From Nitrolancea sp040255925 (GTDB lineage: Bacteria > Chloroflexota > Chloroflexia > Thermomicrobiales > Thermomicrobiaceae), in contig JBDZVX010000077.1 in NCBI GenBank assembly GCA_040255925.1, positions 1 through 12,330 of the forward strand: 12,330 bases of DNA, written 5' to 3'. Below, in pieces: positions 1 through 7,197 of this stretch. Under the pieces are notes generated by a model. That model worked only from the letters and a program-made list of their open reading frames with translations, did not search any database and was not told the origin of the DNA. Numbering within the stretch: position 1 is the stretch's first letter; each line of letters opens with the position of its first letter. The position numbers and the translations under genes were made by a program.

Positions 1-230
1 AGGCTGGCCATGGTGATGCCGATCTGCGCGGCGGAGATGAAGATGTTCGGGTTGTCCATTGCCCGGAGGAGGACCCCGGCGAGCCGGTTGCCCCGAGCGG
101 CCATCTGTTCGATGCGCGTCCTTCGGGAGGTGACGAGGCTGAATTCGGCGGCGACGAAGAAAGCGTTGATGAATATGAGTAGAAAGACCGCACCGAGCAG
201 GACCAGTTGTCGGGAGGTTATCGCGTCCAT
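1..230 (-). CDS. CNNM/HlyC-CorC family membrane protein, N-terminal part
   Basis: This is the first 76 codons of a gene that runs off the left edge. The start is the ATG at 230-228; no strong Shine-Dalgarno precedes it. The translation opens with a hydrophobic helix (about residues 8-30, LVLLGAVFLLIFINAFFVAA). It continues into AAEFSLVTSRRTRIEQ, then a basic/polar stretch, and ends in ISAAQIGITMASL. That is the pattern of the DUF21/CNNM transmembrane domain of the CorC/HlyC 'hemolysin-like' family. Known members have a CNNM domain, two CBS domains and a CorC_HlyC domain, and are linked to Mg2+/Co2+ transport or efflux; those later domains lie outside the window. It is transcribed in the same direction as the sigma factor, 143 bp downstream of it, and may share its transcript. 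The family call is firm, the substrate is not. Confidence 0.85.
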   Translation of the reverse strand, partial: MDAITSRQLVLLGAVFLLIFINAFFVAAEFSLVTSRRTRIEQMAARGNRLAGVLLRAMDNPNIFISAAQIGITMAS

Positions 231-373
231 GCAAAGCCCGTGCTGACGTCGATTCGCCGCACCACAGCGGCCCGCTCACATGACCGACCGGGAACCGGGT
301 TCTCGCCGGTCTTCCGCTGGAGAGCGGTCAACGATCTCCAGCCGGCTCGGTCCGGACAGTCCCGGAATCTCAC

Positions 374-1370
<997 letters not shown>

Positions 1371-1387
<17 letters not shown>

Positions 1388-1427
1388 GATCGGGATCATC
1401 CTCCCCGGATCGTCCCATCGTCCGCAT
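1371..1427 (-). CDS. Possible 18-codon leader ORF overlapping the sigma start
   Basis: An ATG at 1427-1425 follows GGAGG (1438-1434) with an ideal 6-nt spacing. It is out of frame with the sigma gene. It reads MRTMGRSGEDDPDHGKER and stops at TGA 1373-1371, so it covers both candidate sigma start codons (1399, 1387). This ribosome site is better spaced than the sigma gene's own. It could be a leader peptide that couples or limits sigma translation, or a chance ORF. I do not recognise the peptide and no homologue is claimed. Confidence 0.3.
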
Positions 1428-1440
1428 TGTTCTCCTCCAC

Positions 1441-1474
1441 CGCTCCTTCACATGTGATTAAGGTGAAGCGAGCG
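1441..1474 (-). promoter_or_regulatory. Bulged stem-loop in the sigma 5' leader
   Basis: CGCTC+CTTCAC (1441-1451) pairs with GTGAAG (1463-1468) and GAGCG (1470-1474), giving an 11-bp stem with one bulged C at 1469 and an 11-nt loop. On the minus strand it ends two bases before the GGAGG of the leader ORF (1438-1434). There is no T-run, so it is not a normal terminator. A leader structure controlling ribosome access or RNA stability of the sigma transcript is an inference. Confidence 0.35.
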
Positions 1475-1515
1475 CAAGGGCTCCTTTGATCGCCACCACG
1501 TCGGACTTGAACCTG

Positions 1516-1546
1516 GTGCCAGCGTGTAGCGCCCCGACCCTGGCAC
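1516..1546. promoter_or_regulatory. 7-bp inverted repeat between sigma and sbcC genes
   Basis: GTGCCAG (1516-1522) and CTGGCAC (1540-1546) form perfect arms separated by 17 nt. A second CTGG at 1513-1516 also makes CTGGTGCCAG a small palindrome by itself. It lies in the divergent 266-bp region between the sigma and sbcC starts and could be an operator. No protein can be assigned, and chance is possible in GC-rich DNA. Confidence 0.25.
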
Positions 1547-1653
1547 GCAAGAACAATTCCATCCAGCCGGGTTGCAATAGTACATCCGGTATACTAGCTC
1601 TGTGTACGTTCGTGATTCGTCATTCCGCCCCTTCCAACCGGGAGCCGCCGAGC

Positions 1654-4206
1654 ATGATACCGACTTGCCTCAGTCTTCGGAACTTCATGTGCTACCGCGA
1701 ACCCGTCGAGCTCGATTTTCACGGGGTCCATGTGGCCTGTCTCTCCGGGGAGAATGGCTCAGGGAAGTCAGCGCTGCTGGATGCCATCACCTGGGCGCTC
1801 TGGGGAAAAGCGCGGGTGGACCGGGACCGGGATCTGCTGGCGCTCGGCGCCACCGAGATGGAAGTTAGTTTTGGATTCATCCTCGGCGAGCAGGAGTTCC
1901 GCGTTACCCGGCGGCGTGGACGGGGAGGAACCGGCCCGCTCCTCCTCGAAATTCAGGCGCTCGATGGCGATCGCTGGCGCTCGCTCACCGGTGATAACGT
2001 CCGTCAAACCCAGCAGGTGATCGACCGGCTGTTACGAATGGACTACGATACCTTTATCAATTCCGCGTTCATCCTTCAGGGTCGCGCCGACGAGTTTACG
2101 ACGAAGACCCCGGCGCGTCGCAAGGAGGTCCTGGCCGAGATTCTGAACCTCGGTGACTATGATCGCTACGAGGAGATCGCGCGTCAAGCGATGCGCGAAC
2201 GAGAGCGACGGCTCCAGGAAATCGACACGACGCTGGGCGACTTTGACCGGCAGCTTGAAGACCTGCCACGACGCCGCGAGGAGGTCGAAAGCCTGAGCTG
2301 GGAACTCCTGTTGCTCGCCGATGTGGCCGATCAGCACCGCGAACAGCTCAAGGTGGTCCAGAGTCAGCTTCACACATTGGAGGTGGCGACTATCCAACGG
2401 GATGCTCTGCGCCAGCGAGCGCGCGGGCTTGCCGAGGAAATCGCCAAGATCGAGTCCGACCAGCGAGAACTCCGGCAGCGCATCGAGCGCCACCAGGGCA
2501 TCCTGGTTCGCCGGGCTGAGATCGAAGCGTTGTACCAGGAATTGCTCGCGCTCCGGGAGCGGAGCGATCACCTGGGCACCTGGTTGGCGGAACGGCACGT
2601 CCTCATGGAGCGGCGCCGCTGTCTCGATCAGCAGATTCAGGCCGCGAACCATACGGTTCAATCGCAGGTTCACTCACTGAACGGCCAGATAAGTGCACGG
2701 GAACAGCTGGTTCGGGAAAAGTCACCGGTTACCGCGCAACTGGCCGCGATTCAAGCCGAAACTGCGGGATTGACCCTGATCGGCGACGAGCTGATCCGAA
2801 TTCGCCGTGAACAGAGCGAGCGGGAGACCGAGCGGGGCGCTCTTCAGGCCGAGAACGCGCAGTTGCGCCGGGAGATGGATGACCTCAAGGCGCGGATGGA
2901 CCAGATCGCTGATGGTGCGGCATCCTGCCCGGTCTGCCGGCGCGAGTTGGGTACCGGGGAGCGCCGGCACCTGGAGGAATCGTATCGCCAGGAGGGCACG
3001 GCTCTCGCGGGCCGGTTCCGCGCGAATCAGTCCCGGATGAAGGACCTCTCCTCGGTTGCATCACAGCTCGTCGATCGCTTGCAGGAATTGGAACAGCGAC
3101 GGAAGCACCTGGAGTCACTCAATCAACGGCGCTCGGCGTTGGAGGAGCGGCTGCGAGCGATCGAAACCGCCGAGCAGGAGGTCGCGGAGCTGGTAGAGCG
3201 GAGGAACGAACTTGCCCGTTCTCTGCGGGAGGGTGAACCGGCGGCGGAGTTCCTCCGGGAGCTGACCGAAGTGGAGCAGGCGCTTAAAGCCGTCGCGGTG
3301 GTCGGTCAGGAGCATCAAGCCATTCGCGCGCGGATCGCGGAGCTCGCTCCGGTGGATGAGGACCGGCGGCGTCTCGATCAGGCCGAAGCGGCGCTCGAAG
3401 GCGATGAACGGCAACGTGACCGGTTGGTGGAATCCCTGAATCGCCGGAAGGCTGACCTGGCTGAGGCTCAGGAGCAGGAGGCTCGCCTTTCCGAAGAGCT
3501 GATCCAGTTTGAGCCGCTGCGAACGGAACGGGACGCGCTCCAGGCGAAGCTCGAACAGGCTGAGCGGAAGCGGAGCGAGCTGCAGGAGCGGTTTGGCGCG
3601 GCCCAGCAGCGCCTGAATGATTGTCTGCGGCTTCAGGACGAGCGCGAGGATCTGGCCGGGGATCGCAAGCGGATCGTCGAGGAGAAGACGATCTACGAGG
3701 AATTGGTCCTTGCTTTCGGCAAACGCGGTATTCAGGCGATGATCATCGAAAACATTGTTCCGGAGCTCCAGGACGAGGCGAACGCGATTCTTGACAAGAT
3801 GCCCTGCAACACCATGCGGGTTGAGTTCCGCACGCAACGACAGACCGTGCGTGGCGAAGGCGTCATCGAGACGCTGGATATCGTGATTAGCGATGAGGTC
3901 GGCCGGCGGCCCTACGAGCTTTTCAGCGGCGGCGAAGCCTTCCGCGTGAACTTCGCGATCCGGGTGGCGTTGAGCACGCTGCTGGCTCGCCGGGCCGGGA
4001 CCAAGCTGCAAACGCTGGTGATCGACGAGGGGTTCGGTACGCAAGATGCGCGGGGATTAGACGGGTTGATCGAGGCGATCCATGCGATCGAGCGGGATTT
4101 CCAAATGGTGCTGGTGATCACGCACATCGCGGAGCTCAAGGAGTTCTTCCCAACACGGATCGATGTCACCCGGACACCGGATGGATCGCGGGTCCGGATG
4201 AATTAG
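1654..4206 (+). CDS. sbcC: SbcC/Rad50-type DNA repair ATPase
   Basis: An 850-residue SMC-like ATPase. With an SbcD/Mre11 nuclease such proteins process DNA ends, hairpins and protein-blocked ends. The start is the ATG at 1654, 9 nt after GGGAG; the frame is open further upstream, but the typical N-terminus (LSLRNFMCYREPVELDF) begins here. Walker A is GENGSGKS at residues 32-39; the Q-loop is around Q142 (INSAFILQGRADEF). Long heptad-rich coiled coils flank a zinc hook CPVC (C425, C428), almost exactly in the middle. The ABC signature FSGGEAFRVNFAIR starts at 757, and Walker B is LQTLVIDEGFGTQ with D791/E792. All ATPase elements look intact. At 850 residues it is nearer to archaeal/Chloroflexota Rad50 than to the roughly 1,050-residue E. 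coli SbcC. The neighbours are a divergent sigma gene and nfeD; no sbcD is present in the window. Confidence 0.93.
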   Translation: MIPTCLSLRNFMCYREPVELDFHGVHVACLSGENGSGKSALLDAITWALWGKARVDRDRDLLALGATEMEVSFGFILGEQEFRVTRRRGRGGTGPLLLEIQALDGDRWRSLTGDNVRQTQQVIDRLLRMDYDTFINSAFILQGRADEFTTKTPARRKEVLAEILNLGDYDRYEEIARQAMRERERRLQEIDTTLGDFDRQLEDLPRRREEVESLSWELLLLADVADQHREQLKVVQSQLHTLEVATIQRDALRQRARGLAEEIAKIESDQRELRQRIERHQGILVRRAEIEALYQELLALRERSDHLGTWLAERHVLMERRRCLDQQIQAANHTVQSQVHSLNGQISAREQLVREKSPVTAQLAAIQAETAGLTLIGDELIRIRREQSERETERGALQAENAQLRREMDDLKARMDQIADGAASCPVCRRELGTGERRHLEESYRQEGTALAGRFRANQSRMKDLSSVASQLVDRLQELEQRRKHLESLNQRRSALEERLRAIETAEQEVAELVERRNELARSLREGEPAAEFLRELTEVEQALKAVAVVGQEHQAIRARIAELAPVDEDRRRLDQAEAALEGDERQRDRLVESLNRRKADLAEAQEQEARLSEELIQFEPLRTERDALQAKLEQAERKRSELQERFGAAQQRLNDCLRLQDEREDLAGDRKRIVEEKTIYEELVLAFGKRGIQAMIIENIVPELQDEANAILDKMPCNTMRVEFRTQRQTVRGEGVIETLDIVISDEVGRRPYELFSGGEAFRVNFAIRVALSTLLARRAGTKLQTLVIDEGFGTQDARGLDGLIEAIHAIERDFQMVLVITHIAELKEFFPTRIDVTRTPDGSRVRMN

Positions 4207-4211
4207 ACCGG

Positions 4212-4238
4212 CCGGCGGTATGTCGGTATACCTACCGG
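4212..4238 (+). terminator. Stem-loop after sbcC, possible terminator
   Basis: It begins six bases after the sbcC stop. GGTAT (4217-4221) pairs with ATACC (4228-4232) over a 6-nt loop. CCGG (4212-4215) pairs with CCGG (4235-4238) across a small internal bulge. No T-run follows, so intrinsic termination would be weak. Position is the main support. Confidence 0.3.
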
Positions 4239-4358
4239 GAAGATTCCGCGATCACCAACTGTTATGAATATGCGGGGATGGTTGCACAATTGGTGCTGGT
4301 CCCGCGTGCGTCTCCACTGTGAGGCTATTGACGCCGGTGGAGCGCGCTGGCCTGATGG

Positions 4359-4408
4359 CGTATAATCAGGTCACAGGAGCCGGCAGCTATGGCAGTCTCG
4401 ATTATACG
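4359..4408. repeat. 9-bp inverted repeat bracketing the nfeD ribosome site
   Basis: CGTATAATC (4359-4367) and GATTATACG (4400-4408) are perfect reverse complements 32 nt apart. The left arm contains the -10 hexamer. The right arm is inside codons 4-7 of nfeD. The Shine-Dalgarno AGGAG (4375-4379) and ATG (4389) lie between them. It could be a paired protein-binding site at promoter and start. In RNA made from an upstream promoter it could form a stem enclosing the ribosome site. Function is inferred only. Confidence 0.3.
4361..4366 (+). promoter_or_regulatory. Consensus -10 element upstream of nfeD
   Basis: A perfect TATAAT lies 22 nt before the nfeD start codon. It would place transcription start near 4373, just before the AGGAG ribosome site at 4375-4379. 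The upstream TTGACG (4328-4333) is 27 bp away, too far for a standard -35. At the usual distance (4338-4343) only TGGAGC is found. It is a plausible but unconfirmed promoter, and it also forms part of an inverted repeat that brackets the start codon (4359-4408). Confidence 0.45.
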
Positions 4409-5753
4409 TTCCTTCCGAATCCGACTTTCCGGCCTGTTCCTCCTCTGCGTCCTGGCGCTAGCGACACTCTTCGCTCCAGGTGCCTCCGCCGAGCAGCCAC
4501 AGGTGCGATTGCTCGAGCTTGACGGTCCGATCACGCCGGTCATGGCGAACTACGTCCGGCATGGGATCCAGGATGCCGAGCGCGCCAGGAACAACGCGGT
4601 CGTTCTCCAGATGAACACCCCCGGTGGCCTCAGTTCCGCTATGGACGACATCGTTCAGGACATTCTGGGATCTACGGTTCCGGTGGTGGTCTACGTCGCG
4701 CCTGAAGGCGCGCGTGCGGCGTCGGCCGGCGTCTATATCACCTACGCGGCCCAGGTAGCGGCGATGGCGCCATCCACCACTATTGGGTCGGCGACCCCGG
4801 TCTTCCTCAATCAGAGCGGCCAGCCGCAAAACACGGATGACGCGATGACGAAGAAGGTGGTCAACGACGCCGTTACCAAGCTGACGGGCCTCGCCAAGCT
4901 CCGGGGCCGGAACGCCGATTGGGCGGCGGATGCGGTCCGGCAGGCCGCGAACATCACCGCCGCTGATGCGGCCCGGTTGAACGTGGTTGATCTCGTAGCG
5001 CCGGATTTGCCGGCACTACTGAATATGATCGATGGACGCCCCGTGGCGGTTCAAGGCGGTGAGGTCACGCTTCAGACCCGTGGCGCGGAGGTCGTCACCG
5101 ATCAGATGAACCCCGGCGAGCGGTTCCTTCAGATCGTCAGTAATCCCAGTGTTGCCTACATCCTGCTGAGTCTCGGCCTGCTCGGTCTGTTTCTTGAGTT
5201 CGCCCATCCGGGCGCGTACCTGCCCGGCGTGTTGGGCGGCCTGTTCGCCCTCCTCGGGCTCTTCTCGCTGGGCAGCCTGGACGTCAATTGGGCGGGGGTA
5301 TTGTTGATGGGGTTCGCCTTCCTCTTGTTCGGTATTGATGTATATGTGTCGAGCCATGGCGCGCTCACCATTGGAGGCATCGCCTCGTTCGCGCTCGGCT
5401 CACTCATCCTCGCGAACTCCACCGCTGACCCAGTCTCGCGGATTCCGATAACGATTGTGATCACCATGAGCGTTTTGCTGGCAGCATTTTTCCTGTTCAT
5501 CGTGAGTTCCGTGATCCGCGCACGGCTGCGCCGGACGATCACCGGGAAAGAGGGGATCATCGGTGCCGTTGGTACCGTCCGGCGGGCGCTAGAACCGGAG
5601 GGAATGATCTTCGTCGATGGGGAATTGTGGCGAGCATCGAGCCCGGTGAGCCCGGTGGCCGTTGGCACACGAGTCCGTGTGGTTGCCATTGATGGACTCC
5701 ACCTCACGGTCGTCCCGCTGGAGGTAGAGCCGGCGGCACTGCAACCGGCGTGA
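4389..5753 (+). CDS. nfeD: NfeD long-form membrane-bound serine protease
   Basis: A 454-residue protein. A signal peptide (residues 1-34: basic start, hydrophobic 14-30, ASA before EQ) leads to a ClpP-like protease domain (about 37-215). It has GG at 79-80, the serine motif AASAGVYI (S112) and a candidate catalytic lysine at K155/K156 (AMTKKVVNDAV), matching the Ser-Lys dyad of the archaeal homologue PH1510-N. Four or five hydrophobic membrane segments follow (about 255-375). A C-terminal soluble NfeD OB-fold (385-445) carries GKEGIIGAVGTV, FVDGELWRA and GTRVRVVAIDGLHLTV. In known systems the protease cleaves a C-terminal hydrophobic region of its partner stomatin, and the pair is implicated in membrane protein quality control. 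AGGAG is 9 nt before the ATG. The slipin gene 60 bp downstream is the expected partner. Confidence 0.93.
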   Translation: MAVSIIRSFRIRLSGLFLLCVLALATLFAPGASAEQPQVRLLELDGPITPVMANYVRHGIQDAERARNNAVVLQMNTPGGLSSAMDDIVQDILGSTVPVVVYVAPEGARAASAGVYITYAAQVAAMAPSTTIGSATPVFLNQSGQPQNTDDAMTKKVVNDAVTKLTGLAKLRGRNADWAADAVRQAANITAADAARLNVVDLVAPDLPALLNMIDGRPVAVQGGEVTLQTRGAEVVTDQMNPGERFLQIVSNPSVAYILLSLGLLGLFLEFAHPGAYLPGVLGGLFALLGLFSLGSLDVNWAGVLLMGFAFLLFGIDVYVSSHGALTIGGIASFALGSLILANSTADPVSRIPITIVITMSVLLAAFFLFIVSSVIRARLRRTITGKEGIIGAVGTVRRALEPEGMIFVDGELWRASSPVSPVAVGTRVRVVAIDGLHLTVVPLEVEPAALQPA

Positions 5754-5813
5754 TTCTTGCGCCGTTGTTCGGGACATTGAACCTGCCGAGACCGTTGAAC
5801 AAAGGAGCATTCC

Positions 5814-6605
5814 ATGGAAACCCTTATAGCGCTCGTCATTATCGCGATCTTCCTGCTGATCGTGCTCAGTTCGATGATCAAGGTCGTCCAGGAGTACGAG
5901 CGGGGGGTGGTATTCCGGCTGGGCCGGTTGATGGGACCACGTGGACCGGGAATCATCTTCCTCATCCCGTTCGTCGAACGGATGGTCAAGGTAGACCTAC
6001 GGACCCTGACCATGGAGATTCCGGTGCAGGAAGTCATCACGCGGGACAACGTGACCATCCGGGTCAACGCGGTTGCCTATTTCCGGGTGATCGATCCGAA
6101 CGCGGCGATGGTCAATGTCGCGGACTACGTGCGGGCGACGTCGCAAATCGCTCAGACGACGCTTCGGAGCGTGCTTGGGCAGGCGGAGCTCGACGAGCTA
6201 CTGGCGGAGCGGGAGAAAATCAATCAGCACCTCCAGCACATCATCGATGAGCAGACCGAGCCGTGGGGCGTGAAGGTCAGCGTCGTCGAAGTCAAGGATG
6301 TCGAGCTTCCGGATACGATGAAGCGGGCGATGGCACGCCAGGCGGAGGCCGAGCGGGAGAAGCGGGCCAAGATCATTCATGCCGAGGGTGAGTATGCGGC
6401 GGCAACGCAGCTTGCCGACGCTGCCGAGATCATCTCGGGATCGCCGAGCGCGCTCCAGCTTCGGTTCCTGCAGACCTTGACCGAGGTGGCGGCCGAGCGG
6501 AATAGCACGATCCTGTTCCCCTTGCCGATCGATCTGCTCACCCCGTTCCTCAACGGAGCCCGGCAGCCTTCCAAGCCGGCGATGCATACTGTTGGGGATG
6601 ACTAA
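5814..6605 (+). CDS. Slipin (stomatin-like SPFH/band 7 membrane protein)
   Basis: A 263-residue SPFH-family scaffold protein, the partner of NfeD. The ATG at 5814 follows AAAGGAG with 6-nt spacing. One membrane helix covers residues 2-24 (LIALVIIAIFLLIVLSSM). The SPFH/band 7 domain runs about 27-180, with the signature stretches YERGVVFRLGR (28-38), GPGIIFLIPFVERMVKVDLR (44-63) and RDNVTIRVNAVAYFRV (77-92). A charged helix then carries RQAEAEREKRAKIIHAEGE (175-193), the coiled-coil oligomerisation part. It ends in a hydrophobic C-terminal patch (STILFPLPIDLL, 231-242), the kind of segment cut by NfeD proteases in characterised archaeal pairs. Such proteins form ring or cage assemblies at the inner membrane. 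It forms an apparent operon with nfeD, and a small gene follows 77 bp later. Confidence 0.93.
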   Translation: METLIALVIIAIFLLIVLSSMIKVVQEYERGVVFRLGRLMGPRGPGIIFLIPFVERMVKVDLRTLTMEIPVQEVITRDNVTIRVNAVAYFRVIDPNAAMVNVADYVRATSQIAQTTLRSVLGQAELDELLAEREKINQHLQHIIDEQTEPWGVKVSVVEVKDVELPDTMKRAMARQAEAEREKRAKIIHAEGEYAAATQLADAAEIISGSPSALQLRFLQTLTEVAAERNSTILFPLPIDLLTPFLNGARQPSKPAMHTVGDD

Positions 6606-6638
6606 TACGGTGGTAACGCTCCGGCTCGCCGTGCCGTT

Positions 6639-6653
6639 CGGCCCGGCGGGCCG
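6639..6653 (+). terminator. Strong GC stem-loop after the slipin gene
   Basis: CGGCCC (6639-6644) and GGGCCG (6648-6653) form a perfect 6-bp stem with a 3-nt loop, 33 bp after the slipin stop and 29 bp before the next start. There is no T-run. It could cause pausing or partial termination, or protect the 3' end of the nfeD-slipin message, which would lower expression of the small downstream gene. Confidence 0.35.
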
Positions 6654-6682
6654 GCTGCCTGTCCAGGAGGCAAAGGGAATCT

Positions 6683-7018
6683 ATGAGTCCGGCGACGAGC
6701 GATCCAGTAAGGGAGCTTGCCGAGTTTTTGCAGCCCTACGTAACGTCAATCGTTGAGCGGATCAACGTGGATGAGTTCACGACCGTTGAGCTGATTCAGG
6801 CGATGCAGCTTGATGAGGAGACCAGCGCGGCGTACCAGGAGGCCCTGAATCGCTGGTCGGAGCGGGATGAGACGCTGTCCAAGATGGTCGTCCACGGACA
6901 GGCGATCCCGCTGGCGCTGCGGCAGTGCAATCTGGTGGAGTGGGCAGGTTTCGCCCACGGAGCGGACGATCCCTACGCGGTTCCGGCCTGGTGGCGGAAA
7001 GTTGGCGCTGGAGCGTAG
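6683..7018 (+). CDS. Small conserved-looking hypothetical protein
   Basis: A 111-residue protein I do not recognise. The ATG at 6683 is preceded by AGGAGG (6665-6670, 12 nt away) and by AAGGG (6673-6677, 5 nt away). It is mostly acidic and helical in the first 70 residues (VRELAEFLQPYVTSIVERI, then ELIQAMQLDEETSAAYQEAL). It ends in a tryptophan-rich tail (LVEWAGFAHGADDPYAVPAWWRK). No signal peptide, membrane helix or metal motif is visible; the single cysteine (CNLVEW) stands alone. Codon use matches the neighbours and it keeps the direction of nfeD-slipin, so it is probably a real gene, perhaps an operon member. Confidence 0.7.
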   Translation: MSPATSDPVRELAEFLQPYVTSIVERINVDEFTTVELIQAMQLDEETSAAYQEALNRWSERDETLSKMVVHGQAIPLALRQCNLVEWAGFAHGADDPYAVPAWWRKVGAGA

Positions 7019-7020
7019 AG

Positions 7021-7060
7021 CCCTCACCCCCAGCCCCTCTCCCAATTCTGGGAGAGGGGA
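7021..7060. repeat. CCCTCACCCC-type palindromic repeat between convergent genes
   Basis: CCCTCACCCC is followed by CCCCTCTCCCA (7034-7044), which pairs perfectly with TGGGAGAGGGG (7049-7059) over a 4-nt loop: 11 bp. It starts three bases after the stop of the small gene and lies between that gene and the convergent SNF2 gene. From memory, near-identical CCCTCACCCC...CCCCTCTCCC palindromes are dispersed in intergenic DNA of many bacteria, so I treat it as a REP-like element. It may act as a bidirectional transcription stop. A second small hairpin (CCGGAA/TTCCGG, 7104-7122) follows. I see nothing else up to 7197. Confidence 0.7.
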
Positions 7061-7197
7061 GATCGTTCGGGGTCGTTTGCCCCTTCCTTTGGATTGGACT
7101 GCACCGGAATGCCGATTTCCGGAAGCCGGGACTAGCGTTATCGACTCCAACGGATCTTGCCTAGGTGAGAGGCGGACGATGTCAGGCTGAACGCGCG

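Noticed and set aside
314..327. CCGCT/AGCGG hairpin after the sigma gene as a terminator
   Set aside because: The stem is five pairs with no T-run in the minus direction, too weak to call.
1485..1525. tRNA-like T-loop (GGTTCAAGTCC on the minus strand)
   Set aside because: The flanking five-base arms do not pair, and no acceptor stem, D-arm or anticodon arm could be assembled.
1572..1595. TTGCAA and TATACT as an sbcC promoter
   Set aside because: The hexamers are only 12 bp apart. No acceptable -35 exists at 16-18 bp, and GTATAC is itself palindromic, so the direction is unclear.
5156..6067. 303-codon minus-strand frame opposite nfeD and slipin
   Set aside because: It lies antisense to two well-supported genes and has a Ser/Arg/Thr-rich composition typical of a shadow frame.
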